Shown: positions 1-5,821 of the stretch, in pieces
Layout: every line of letters starts with the position of its first letter
Numbering within the stretch: the first letter of the stretch is position 1
Assembly (NCBI GenBank): GCA_947630345.1
Contig: CANRHF010000062.1
Span: 1-10,253 of the forward strand
Direction of reading: 5' to 3'
DNA: 10,253 nt
Source: an uncultured Oscillospiraceae bacterium
GTDB taxonomy: Bacteria > Bacillota > Clostridia > Oscillospirales > Oscillospiraceae
The notes under the pieces: model-generated
Told to the model about the DNA's origin: nothing
Database searches by the model: none
Seen by the model: only the letters and a program-made list of their open reading frames with translations
Made by a program: the position numbers and the translations under genes

Positions 1-331
1 CGTGGGGGACGTGGGCAGCGTGGTCCTGCGGGACCGGAAGCACCTGGCTCAGGACGGCATGATCGTGGTGTGCGTCATTTTGTCCAGTCAGGATGGCTCC
101 GTGATCTCCGGGCCGGATATCATCACCCGGGGCTTTGTCTATGTCAAGGAGTCCGAGGGGCTGATGGACGAGCTGAAGACCGTGGCGGAGGACGCCATCG
201 ACCGCTGCGGCCGCCGCCGGGCCCGGGATTGGACGGCCCTGAAATCCGCCATCAAGAGCGATCTCAGCGGCTACCTGTTCCGCACCACCAAGCGCAATCC
301 CATGATTCTGCCGGTGATCATGGAGATTTGA
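1..331 (+). CDS. rnj: Ribonuclease J, C-terminal fragment (5' end outside window)
   Basis: RNase J is a metallo-beta-lactamase/beta-CASP ribonuclease with endo- and 5'-3' exonuclease activity, central to mRNA turnover and rRNA maturation in Firmicutes. The ~109 residues here match its C-terminal part: the GVGDVGSVVLRDRKHL segment, then SGPDIITRGFVYVKES, then a small C-terminal domain ending ...RTTKRNPMILPVIMEI before TGA at 329. These are typical closing elements of the family, so the 3' end is intact. The catalytic metallo-beta-lactamase motifs lie upstream and are not in the window. The reading frame is open from base 2, and the GTG there is an internal codon, not the start. A strong hairpin terminator follows. 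The assignment is confident; which paralogue (J1 or J2) cannot be decided from this part. Confidence 0.95.
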   Translation, partial: VGDVGSVVLRDRKHLAQDGMIVVCVILSSQDGSVISGPDIITRGFVYVKESEGLMDELKTVAEDAIDRCGRRRARDWTALKSAIKSDLSGYLFRTTKRNPMILPVIMEI

Positions 332-366
332 GGCTTGCGTTCCATTGCTTGAATCCAATTATGAGG

Positions 367-402
367 TCGTGCCGGAGCGGGAGCTCCGGCACGATTTTCC
401 TA
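367..402 (+). terminator. Rho-independent terminator after RNase J
   Basis: A perfect 12-bp stem (367-378 with 383-394, sequence TCGTGCCGGAGC and its complement) with a four-base GGGA loop is followed by TTTTCCTAT. The T-run lies on the + strand side, so it mainly terminates the RNase J gene. The convergent FAD oxidoreductase gene ends at 441 on the other strand and may share the hairpin, but no T-run follows in that direction. Confidence 0.85.
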
Positions 403-440
403 TAAGAGGACACGTTCCAAGGCTGACCCAGACCTTGATT

Positions 441-1757
441 TTACAGAAAGACCGCGCCGCGGCTTTCCATGATCCTGCCCACCTGGACTCCGTCCACCTG
501 GGCTGCCGGGCAGTCTCGAGCCAGGGCGGCGGCGATCCCCGCCGCCTCTCCCAGGGCCCGGCAGGTGGGCTGAATCCGAATGGCCGACTGGGCCACAAAG
601 TCCGCGCCGACGCACCGCCCGGCAACCAGGAGATTGCGGAGCCCCTTTACCACCAGGCACCGGTAGGGCACCTCGAACCAGGGCTTTTCCGGATCCCGGT
701 GGGGTGTGTAGCCCTCCAGTCCGCCGCCGTGGATGTCCACGGGATAGTTGGACTGGGCCACCCTGTCCGGGAATTTTGTATGGTCCAGCAGTTCCCGGGC
801 AGTGAGCAGATATTCCGTATCCACCCGGCGGCTCTCCCGCACCCCCACCATGGGGGCGACCTGGAGTAGATACGCCTTTTCGCACCCCGGAAAATACTTC
901 CGGCAGAAGGCGATCTGCCGGGCGATGGCCTCCCGGCCCCGAAGCAGAACCTCCGTGCGCTGGAAGGGGTCGGTGGCGTCGGGCAGGTCCAAAAATTCCG
1001 GATGATTCATGGCCAGGGCGTCGGGCCGCCCGGCCACGGGAAAGAGCTGGAAATAAACGCAATCCTCCTCCATGAGGTCTCCCGCCGCCACCGCCTGGCG
1101 AAATACCGGCGTCAATGCCCAATCTCCCTGGGCGGTCACGGCGGCATACAGACTCTGACCGCCATTTCCGCTCCGGGCGGTGTGAGGAAGGCCGGAGGCG
1201 GCGCCCCATTGGTCCAGAAACGCGCCGAATCGGGCCATATCCACCCCGCCCATCAGGTAGCGCAGGCTCATGGGCTGGTTGACGCCGTTCCTGCCCCGGA
1301 AAATCTGGGCCCCCGCCAGCTTGGAGAGCAGAGCGTCGCCGGTGCAGTCCACAAACACCCGGCCGGACACGGTTTCCAGGCCCCGGCAGGTGGCCACGGT
1401 GACGGAGACCACCCGCCCGTTTTCCACCTGGGCCTGGCACAGCGCCACGTTCAGGCAGACTCGCACCCTCGCCTCCCGGCACAATGCCGCCAGGGCCAGA
1501 TCCATGGCGGCGGGGTCAAAGGCGGGCCCTTTTCCCAGACGGGGGGCCAGGTAGGAGTTTTCTACCCCGCCCGGCAGCCGGGAGGTCATCATGGGGCTGA
1601 CCAGCCCAGCAACCGCCGAACCGCCCAAGCACCCCTGCTGTTCCAAAAGCAGCACCTCCGCGCCGCTCTCCCGGGCCGCCACGGCGGCAAAGACGCCGGA
1701 AACGCCGCCGCCGCAGATGACGATCTCCGCCCAGGCCAGTTCAGAATGTTCCGCCAT
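441..1757 (-). CDS. FAD-dependent oxidoreductase (FAD_oxidored / PF12831-like)
   Basis: A 438-residue flavoprotein that probably oxidises or reduces a small organic substrate, likely in the cytosol because no signal peptide is seen. The dinucleotide-binding motif GGGVSG lies at residues 16-21, with the acidic end of the second beta strand (LLLEQ, E39) and then GCLGGSAVAG, which is the GG-type FAD motif. A second FAD signature, FVDCTGDALLSKLAG, lies in the middle. The C-terminal NLLVAGRCVGADFVAQ...TCRALGEAAGIAAALA closes the FAD site. Length is normal for PF12831 proteins. The start at 1757 is chosen because GGGAGG sits 8 bases upstream and because the Rossmann fold begins straight after; in-frame codons further upstream (to 1898) are not protein-like. 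It overlaps the stop of the upstream amidohydrolase-like gene by 17 bases and is the last gene of the DUF624 operon. The substrate is unknown. Confidence 0.88.
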   Translation of the reverse strand: MAEHSELAWAEIVICGGGVSGVFAAVAARESGAEVLLLEQQGCLGGSAVAGLVSPMMTSRLPGGVENSYLAPRLGKGPAFDPAAMDLALAALCREARVRVCLNVALCQAQVENGRVVSVTVATCRGLETVSGRVFVDCTGDALLSKLAGAQIFRGRNGVNQPMSLRYLMGGVDMARFGAFLDQWGAASGLPHTARSGNGGQSLYAAVTAQGDWALTPVFRQAVAAGDLMEEDCVYFQLFPVAGRPDALAMNHPEFLDLPDATDPFQRTEVLLRGREAIARQIAFCRKYFPGCEKAYLLQVAPMVGVRESRRVDTEYLLTARELLDHTKFPDRVAQSNYPVDIHGGGLEGYTPHRDPEKPWFEVPYRCLVVKGLRNLLVAGRCVGADFVAQSAIRIQPTCRALGEAAGIAAALARDCPAAQVDGVQVGRIMESRGAVFL

Positions 1758-2469
1758 GGCACGCCTCCCAATAGTTTCTCGTGTTGCCGTTGAGGAAATC
1801 CCACTCCTCCGGCAGGTTGCAAACCGCGCTTTCCGGGCACTGCAAGGGGGCAAAAGACGCAAATAAGAGCCGCTCCCGGGGGAATTCCAGGTTCTCAAAG
1901 GGGAACAGCCCGTGACACAGCCCCGCCGTGTCCGCCCAGAGGTTCTCTCCGGACAGCCCTTCCAGCTCGGAAAGGTAAAAATTCGACATAATTACCTGGG
2001 TCCCCTGGCATTTTTTGGCTAGCGCCGCCGCTTCCTTCGGGTCGACCGGCGCCTGTCGGAGCATATACTCCAGCCTCTGGTCCTCCATCCGGGCGGTGAC
2101 GATCACCCCCAGCCCCAGCTCGCCCGCCTCCCGGCACAGCGCCTCCGCCGCCTCCAGGGGGTAGCCGTGGATGCCGGGGTAGAGCCGCACGGCCCGGGCC
2201 CCCGCCCGGGCGGCCTCCCCCAGCCGGAGGCGCCACCAGGGAAGCTCGGGGTTTAAGCATACCGCCGGAGAAAAGCCCGTGCCGGCCAGCGCCTCCAGCA
2301 GGGGACCGTCCCCCTCCCAGGAGTCGTTATAGAAGATGGCGTCCAGGCTGGCCATCAGCCCGCCCCCGACGCCCGCCGCGGCCAGATCGGCCCGGCAGTA
2401 TTCCAGACTGCCCCGCCGGAGGCGGTGGTAGGGCCAGTGGCCGGTGAAGCAGCCAAAGTCAAAGAGCAT
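1741..2469 (-). CDS. Amidohydrolase-superfamily-like TIM-barrel protein lacking metal ligands
   Basis: A 242-residue protein distantly like the amidohydrolase_2 (PF04909) group. It begins MLFDFGCFTGHWPYHRL, has a strand/helix pattern with RAVRLYPGIHGYPL (like the GVKLHP barrel strand) and then VIVTARMEDQR. The canonical metal ligands are not visible: the N-terminal HxH is replaced by FGCF, the mid-barrel His positions read VTAR and MSNF, and the late GTD aspartate region reads FASFAP. It is therefore either a divergent enzyme with another mechanism or a non-catalytic partner of the upstream amidohydrolase (inference). The ATG at 2469 is preceded by GGGAGGG about 7 bases away and overlaps the upstream stop by 11 bases; the 3' end overlaps the FAD oxidoreductase start by 17. 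This implies translational coupling and perhaps a complex. Confidence 0.75.
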   Translation of the reverse strand: MLFDFGCFTGHWPYHRLRRGSLEYCRADLAAAGVGGGLMASLDAIFYNDSWEGDGPLLEALAGTGFSPAVCLNPELPWWRLRLGEAARAGARAVRLYPGIHGYPLEAAEALCREAGELGLGVIVTARMEDQRLEYMLRQAPVDPKEAAALAKKCQGTQVIMSNFYLSELEGLSGENLWADTAGLCHGLFPFENLEFPRERLLFASFAPLQCPESAVCNLPEEWDFLNGNTRNYWEACHGGTF

Positions 2470-3208
2470 TTCCGTCCCTCCCGTTAAACAGCGCCTGGGC
2501 GTTCTCCCACAGAATTTTGCGCCGCGCCTCCTGGGGAAGGGCCAAAACCTGCCCGTAGCTCATGGCAAAGGAGCCGGGCATATCCGTGCCGAAAACGACC
2601 CGTTCCGACCCCAGCAGCTCCAAAGCGTAGGGAAGATCGTCGAATCGGCAGTTGGAGCCGGAAAAATCCACCCACACATTGGGAAGATCCTGAACCATGG
2701 GCAGGCCGTGGTAGCAGTTGCCCCCCAGGTGGGCCATGAGGAACTTGGCCTTCGGGTGGCGCAGGGCCGCCCGGCGCAAATGGACGGCGGTGGACTCCCC
2801 GGGGAGCTGCCCAACGGTCTTGGCAAAGGTGTGGATCAGCACGGGAAGGCCCCAGGCGCCGCAGTAGTCATACAAAGGGTCGCAGCAGGGCTCGTCGCAC
2901 AGGCAGCTGACCCAAATTTTCATCCCGGCAAAGCCCTGCTCCTCCGCCCCCCGGCGGAGGACCTCCAGGGCCCCGGGCTGCTCCGGGGCCACGGTGACGT
3001 AGCCGCCGAAAAGGGGGTCCGAAAGAAGCCGTGCCGCCTGACGGTTGCACTCCTCGATTTCGGCCGGGTCCGGCGTGTGACTGCCCAGGCAGGAAATGTA
3101 GATTTTTTGGATTCCGTACCGCTCCGCCGCCCGGCGAAGAAGGGCCGTATCCTGAGCGGCCCGGCCCAGCCAGATATGGGCGTGGGCGTCGAAAATGGGC
3201 TCATTCAT
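2459..3208 (-). CDS. Amidohydrolase family protein (PF04909-like), metal site intact
   Basis: A 249-residue metal-dependent hydrolase or decarboxylase of the amidohydrolase_2 family, probably cytosolic. Visible site residues are the N-terminal FDAHAH (H9, H11) on strand 1, K97 in GMKIWVS, H126 in LPVLIHTF, H160 in LMAHLGGN, and D209 in VFGTDMPGS. These match the HxH...H...H...D pattern of the family. Family members hydrolyse lactones, amides or esters, or decarboxylate aromatic acids; the substrate here is not evident. The start at 3208 gives the usual MxxPIFDAHAH opening. The 81 bases further upstream in frame overlap the DUF624 gene and are not protein-like. The ATG overlaps the DUF624 stop by 8 bases, with GGAGG a little far upstream, so translation is probably coupled. 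The adjacent downstream gene encodes a paralogue-like protein without these ligands. Confidence 0.88.
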   Translation of the reverse strand: MNEPIFDAHAHIWLGRAAQDTALLRRAAERYGIQKIYISCLGSHTPDPAEIEECNRQAARLLSDPLFGGYVTVAPEQPGALEVLRRGAEEQGFAGMKIWVSCLCDEPCCDPLYDYCGAWGLPVLIHTFAKTVGQLPGESTAVHLRRAALRHPKAKFLMAHLGGNCYHGLPMVQDLPNVWVDFSGSNCRFDDLPYALELLGSERVVFGTDMPGSFAMSYGQVLALPQEARRKILWENAQALFNGRDGNAL

Positions 3209-3896
3209 GCCGCAGCAGCGCCTCCTCCAGCTTGGGAAACAGCTTCCAGCTGGTCCAGGCGACGAGGGTTGCCGGTCCCAGGAACACAAAGGGGATGGAC
3301 ATCCATCCGATCCAGGTCCAAAAGGCGGCGATTAGCGCCAGATGGAGGGCGGCCAAAAGCAGCCCCGTCAGGCCGGTGGCCATGGGCAGCAACAGGGCAT
3401 TTTTCCAGATGGCGGCCAGGGGCAGAGCCACCAGGGCGATCTGGGAGTAGGAATAGATGCTGAACGTGATCAGCAGGTAGCACCCCAGCGCCAGACAGGG
3501 CATCATCCAGACGGGCCGTTCCCCATCCACCATCATGGCCAGGATCATGATGGCGTACAGCGGCAGCTGGATGGCCATGGTGGCGGCGCCCTGTTTCAGA
3601 TTGGCCCGGTAGCTGGCGAAAAAGCCCCGCATATCAAAGGACGGGATCTGCCGGGAGAGCTGGTAGCCGATGTCGTACATGGCCGCCAGCGCAGGCCCGG
3701 CCGGGATCAGCGCCAGAAGCGCAAGAAGGATCAGACTGAAATTTCCCACCACCAGCCCAATGCGGAGCAGCAGCAGAAAAGGTACGAAAAAGAGGATCAG
3801 TTTAAAATTTTCCAGAAAAAGCCGGAACATATTTCCCCGGAGGGGGTGGAAGGGAAGATTTTCCGGCGGATCGTTGTTCAGGGAAAAGGAATTCAC
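3201..3896 (-). CDS. DUF624 (YesL-like) integral membrane protein
   Basis: A 231-residue membrane protein of the DUF624/YesL family. These proteins are regularly encoded beside sugar ABC transporters and polysaccharide-use operons in Firmicutes, but their biochemical role is not established. Visible are a short polar N-terminus, then hydrophobic stretches at about residues 30-50, 53-70, 100-115, 128-150 and 153-222, consistent with five or six membrane spans. LIPAGPALAAMYDIGYQLSR near residue 70 is the typical conserved core. The start is a GTG at 3896, chosen because a very strong SD (AAAGGAGG) lies 8 bases upstream; an internal ATG at FRLFLENF lacks this. It is the first gene of a four-gene operon and is preceded by a candidate promoter (3927-3955). 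Its position right after the ABC permease genes supports a link to carbohydrate uptake. Confidence 0.88.
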   Translation of the reverse strand: MNSFSLNNDPPENLPFHPLRGNMFRLFLENFKLILFFVPFLLLLRIGLVVGNFSLILLALLALIPAGPALAAMYDIGYQLSRQIPSFDMRGFFASYRANLKQGAATMAIQLPLYAIMILAMMVDGERPVWMMPCLALGCYLLITFSIYSYSQIALVALPLAAIWKNALLLPMATGLTGLLLAALHLALIAAFWTWIGWMSIPFVFLGPATLVAWTSWKLFPKLEEALLRHE

Positions 3897-3904
3897 GGCG
3901 GCGG

Positions 3905-3912
3905 CCTCCTTT
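3905..3912 (-). promoter_or_regulatory. Strong ribosome binding site deciding the GTG start of DUF624
   Basis: On the minus strand AAAGGAGG stands 8 bases before the GTG at 3896. It is nearly a full match to the anti-SD and fixes a non-ATG start. Confidence 0.8.
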
Positions 3913-3926
3913 CAAAGGGTATCTCT

Positions 3927-3955
3927 ATTATACAAGGAAATGGGGCACGGCGCAA
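3927..3955 (-). promoter_or_regulatory. Candidate sigma-A promoter for the DUF624-amidohydrolase-FAD operon
   Basis: The minus strand carries a perfect -10 TATAAT (3927-3932), a 17-base spacer, and a weak -35 TTGCGC (3950-3955). The start point would fall about 25 bases before the DUF624 GTG. The -35 lies in the loop of the terminator hairpin of the preceding permease gene, so terminator and promoter are nested. Confidence 0.6.
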
Positions 3956-3968
3956 GCGTGCCCCATTT
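3938..3968 (-). terminator. Hairpin terminator after ABC permease 2
   Basis: A perfect 12-bp stem pairs 3938-3949 with 3957-3968 (AAATGGGGCACG and its complement) around a seven-base loop. It starts about 15 bases after the permease stop on the minus strand. The A/U-rich foot of the stem (AAAT/ATTT) supplies most of the U tract, followed by CCTTG, so termination may be partial and allow read-through into the DUF624 operon. Confidence 0.7.
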
Positions 3969-3982
3969 CTTTTGGGGAAGGA

Positions 3983-4741
3983 TCATTTCAGGCCGGAAGT
4001 GGTGGAGATGCCGTTGAGGAAGTACTTCTGCGCGAAGAAGAACAGCACGATCAAGGGCGCTGTGAACACGGTACTGGCGGCCATCAGCAGAGGCCATTCC
4101 GGGTTGTCTGCCTTGCGGAACTGCTGCAAGCCGATGGAGAGGGTGTATTTGCTGGAGCTTTGCAGATACAGCAGCGGCCCGTTCAGGTTGTTCCAGTTGG
4201 CGATGAACACCAGCACGGCGATGGTGGTCAGTACGGATTTACACATAGGGTAGACAATGGTATACAGAATACGGATATCATTGGCTCCGTCGATCCGGGC
4301 CGCCTCCATGACGGAGGTGGGCAGGGACTTCATGTACTGCCGGCACAGGTAGATATAGTACCCGCTGCCAAAGAAGGTGGGCAGGATCAGGGGTACGAAG
4401 GAGTCTGTCAGCCCCAGATTGGACCAGATGCTATACATGGGGATCTGGGTGACCTGCCAGGGGATCATCATGGTAAACAGGATGATGGGGAAGATAATGG
4501 CCCCGCCCTTCCAGGGAATTTTCGTCAGGGAGTAAGCCACCAGTGGGCAAGAGAACAGAATCCCGATTACAGGCAGCACGGAGGTGATCAATGTGTTGAC
4601 GATGTACTTCTGCATATCCATCCGCTGGAATACGGTGACAAAGTTTTCCCACATGGGCACGTCCGGCAGCCACCGAACCGGCACGGAGAACACCAGGGCG
4701 TCGCTCATCAGCGCCGTTCGCACCATCCAAAACAGAGGCAT
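3983..4741 (-). CDS. Carbohydrate ABC transporter permease (MalG-like), 5' end frameshifted
   Basis: This is the second membrane subunit of a CUT1-type sugar ABC importer in the cytoplasmic membrane. The open frame from 4741 shows several membrane spans, the EAA loop EAARIDGANDIRILYTIVYP that contacts the ATPase, a WNNLNGPLLYL segment, and the C-terminal QKYFLNGISTTSGLK typical of MalG-like proteins. The ATG at 4741 is not convincing: it has no SD and cuts off the first membrane span. The in-frame codons upstream read KKIDGSILSQRIF then RAVGILALLFFTFIFF, a normal N-terminus with span 1. The natural start is ATG at 4830-4832, with GGGAGG 8 bases before it, but 88 bases (29 codons plus one) separate it from 4741. 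A one-base excess in an A8 run (4822-4829) puts it out of frame. With A7 the protein would be 282 residues, the family norm. Either a frameshifted gene, a slippage-controlled one, or a sequencing error. Confidence 0.85.
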   Translation of the reverse strand: MPLFWMVRTALMSDALVFSVPVRWLPDVPMWENFVTVFQRMDMQKYIVNTLITSVLPVIGILFSCPLVAYSLTKIPWKGGAIIFPIILFTMMIPWQVTQIPMYSIWSNLGLTDSFVPLILPTFFGSGYYIYLCRQYMKSLPTSVMEAARIDGANDIRILYTIVYPMCKSVLTTIAVLVFIANWNNLNGPLLYLQSSSKYTLSIGLQQFRKADNPEWPLLMAASTVFTAPLIVLFFFAQKYFLNGISTTSGLK

Positions 4742-4821
4742 GAAGAAAATGAAGGTGAAAAACAGCAGGGCCAGTATGCCGACAGCCCGAAAGATCCGCT
4801 GGGACAGGATGGAACCGTCAA

Positions 4822-4829
4822 TTTTTTTT
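4822..4829 (-). repeat. A8 homopolymer immediately after the permease 2 start codon
   Basis: On the minus strand the start ATG (4830-4832) is followed by eight As and then TTGACGG, so translation stops after M-K-K-N. Removing one A gives M-K-K-I-D-G-S-I, in frame with the permease. Runs of this length are known sites of polymerase slippage in DNA replication and transcription. Confidence 0.8.
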
Positions 4830-5821
4830 CATATTCTTCGCCTCCCGTTATTCCGCGTCGTAGCTGACGGCTTTTTCGGAGAAGTACATGACGACGGCGG
4901 TGGTGATGACCACAATGATCGCCAGCAGAACAGCCATGGCGGAGGCGTAGCCCATCCGGAATTGGAGGAACGCCTTCCGGTACAGATACAGGCAGTAGAA
5001 CAGCATGGAGTTGGCGGGGCCGCCACCCGGTCCGGGTCCGCCGGCAGCAGGGGAGAGCGGTAGGCCGCCCCCTCAAACCGGAACAGCTCCAGATCCGCCC
5101 ACAGTGCCGGGCCGCCCGCCCGGTCGTGGGAAAGCCGAAGCCGCCGGAAGGCCTCCGCCGCCTCCTGGACCCCGCCGTTCAGGATGCCCACCCCGTCCTG
5201 GTAGGCGACATAGTCGCAGTCCAGCCGGGCCAGTTGCCGGGAGTAGGCCTCGTCCGCCGCCGCCTTCCGCACCCCGTAGGGGGCGATGAGCAGCTTCTTG
5301 CCCGGGTCCAGGGACCGGGCCTTGGCCCGGTAGGCGTTTACATAGTCGATGAAAAATTCCGGAAAATACCCGTCGATGCCGATCTCGTCCGGCAGGTACC
5401 AGCCGTAAAAGCTGGAATGCCTACCGTAGAGAGCCAGCAGGTTCTCCATGGCCCGGAAGGCCCGTTCCCGCACCTGGGGGTCCACCATATTGTCCCGGGC
5501 GTGGGTCCAGTCCCCGTAAAAACCGCAGCTGACGAAGATTTTCAGCCCCAGCCGGTCGCACTGGTCGAACAGGACCTCCATGGGGCTTTTGCAGGCCATG
5601 TCCTCCGGGAAAGGGTAGGGTCCGCCGGGGAAGTAGCTCTCCCCCCGGTCGGCATAGTGCAGGCTGGCGCACATCAGCACCACATATTCCATGCCCAGGT
5701 CCCGAATTTCCGTGAGCTTTTCCCGCCACTGTTCCTGGGAAAAGCCCCGGCAGTCGGGATTATAGTAGGTCCCCTCCACTTGGCTGTGGTGGTAAAATTC
5801 AAACCAGGTGCCGCTGATCAT
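4829..5821 (-). CDS. DUF4434 glycosidase-like protein, C-terminus lost and replaced by out-of-frame tail
   Basis: A TIM-barrel protein of the DUF4434 (PF14488) group, resembling glycoside hydrolases; family activities are poorly known. The start at 5821 (MISGTWFEFYHHSQVEG) forms an ATGA overlap with the serine hydrolase stop. Good family sequence includes WREKLTEIRDLGMEYVVLM, FDQCDRLGLKIFVSCGFYGD, FYGWYLPDEIGID (a likely acidic active-site strand), YVAYQDGVG, and LWADLELFRFEGAAYRSPLL followed by PADPDRV, which ends near 5024. Family proteins continue from there with a helix and a last barrel strand. Instead the frame runs on as AAPPTPCCSTACICTGRRSS..., which is the permease 1 remnant read in the wrong frame, to TGA at 4829. 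So about 266 residues are genuine and about 64 are artefactual. No signal peptide: predicted cytosolic. Likely inactive or unstable as written. Confidence 0.8.
   Translation of the reverse strand: MISGTWFEFYHHSQVEGTYYNPDCRGFSQEQWREKLTEIRDLGMEYVVLMCASLHYADRGESYFPGGPYPFPEDMACKSPMEVLFDQCDRLGLKIFVSCGFYGDWTHARDNMVDPQVRERAFRAMENLLALYGRHSSFYGWYLPDEIGIDGYFPEFFIDYVNAYRAKARSLDPGKKLLIAPYGVRKAAADEAYSRQLARLDCDYVAYQDGVGILNGGVQEAAEAFRRLRLSHDRAGGPALWADLELFRFEGAAYRSPLLPADPDRVAAPPTPCCSTACICTGRRSSNSGWATPPPWLFCWRSLWSSPPPSSCTSPKKPSATTRNNGRRRI
4848..5030 (-). pseudogene. ABC sugar permease 1 (MalF-like), C-terminal remnant only
   Basis: Reading the minus strand in the frame that ends at TAA 4848-4850 gives GGGPANSMLFYCLYLYRKAF, then LQFRMGYASAMAVLLAIIVVITTAVVMYF, then SEKAVSYDAE. 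This is the classic end of a MalF-like CUT1 permease: the GGPAN motif, the FxxFxMGYASAMA segment and the last membrane span. About 230 residues and the EAA loop are missing. Upstream of about 5030 the frame runs 15 more codons through sequence that belongs to the DUF4434 gene in another frame, then meets a stop at 5073-5075. No start codon with an SD precedes it, so it is not expected to be made as a functional subunit. Its stop lies 15 bases before the permease 2 ATG, the normal permease 1-permease 2 arrangement. The truncation marks a deletion or a misassembly. Confidence 0.82.

Noticed and set aside
400..1482. 360-codon minus-strand open frame overlapping the FAD oxidoreductase
   Set aside because: It is another frame of the same gene, rich in G, R and P, with no family pattern.
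1002..1793. 263-codon + strand open frame inside the FAD oxidoreductase region
   Set aside because: Antisense to the FAD protein, which has clear motifs; no recognisable protein pattern and no ribosome binding site.
2444..3463. Long + strand open frame of 339 codons across the amidohydrolases
   Set aside because: It is antisense to three well-supported genes, has low-complexity G/P/R/Q-rich sequence and no SD; high GC makes such open frames common.
4739..4741. ATG at 4741 as the true start of permease 2
   Set aside because: No SD upstream, and a full hydrophobic first span is encoded in frame just before it; it is the first ATG of the open frame only because of the one-base excess in the A8 run.
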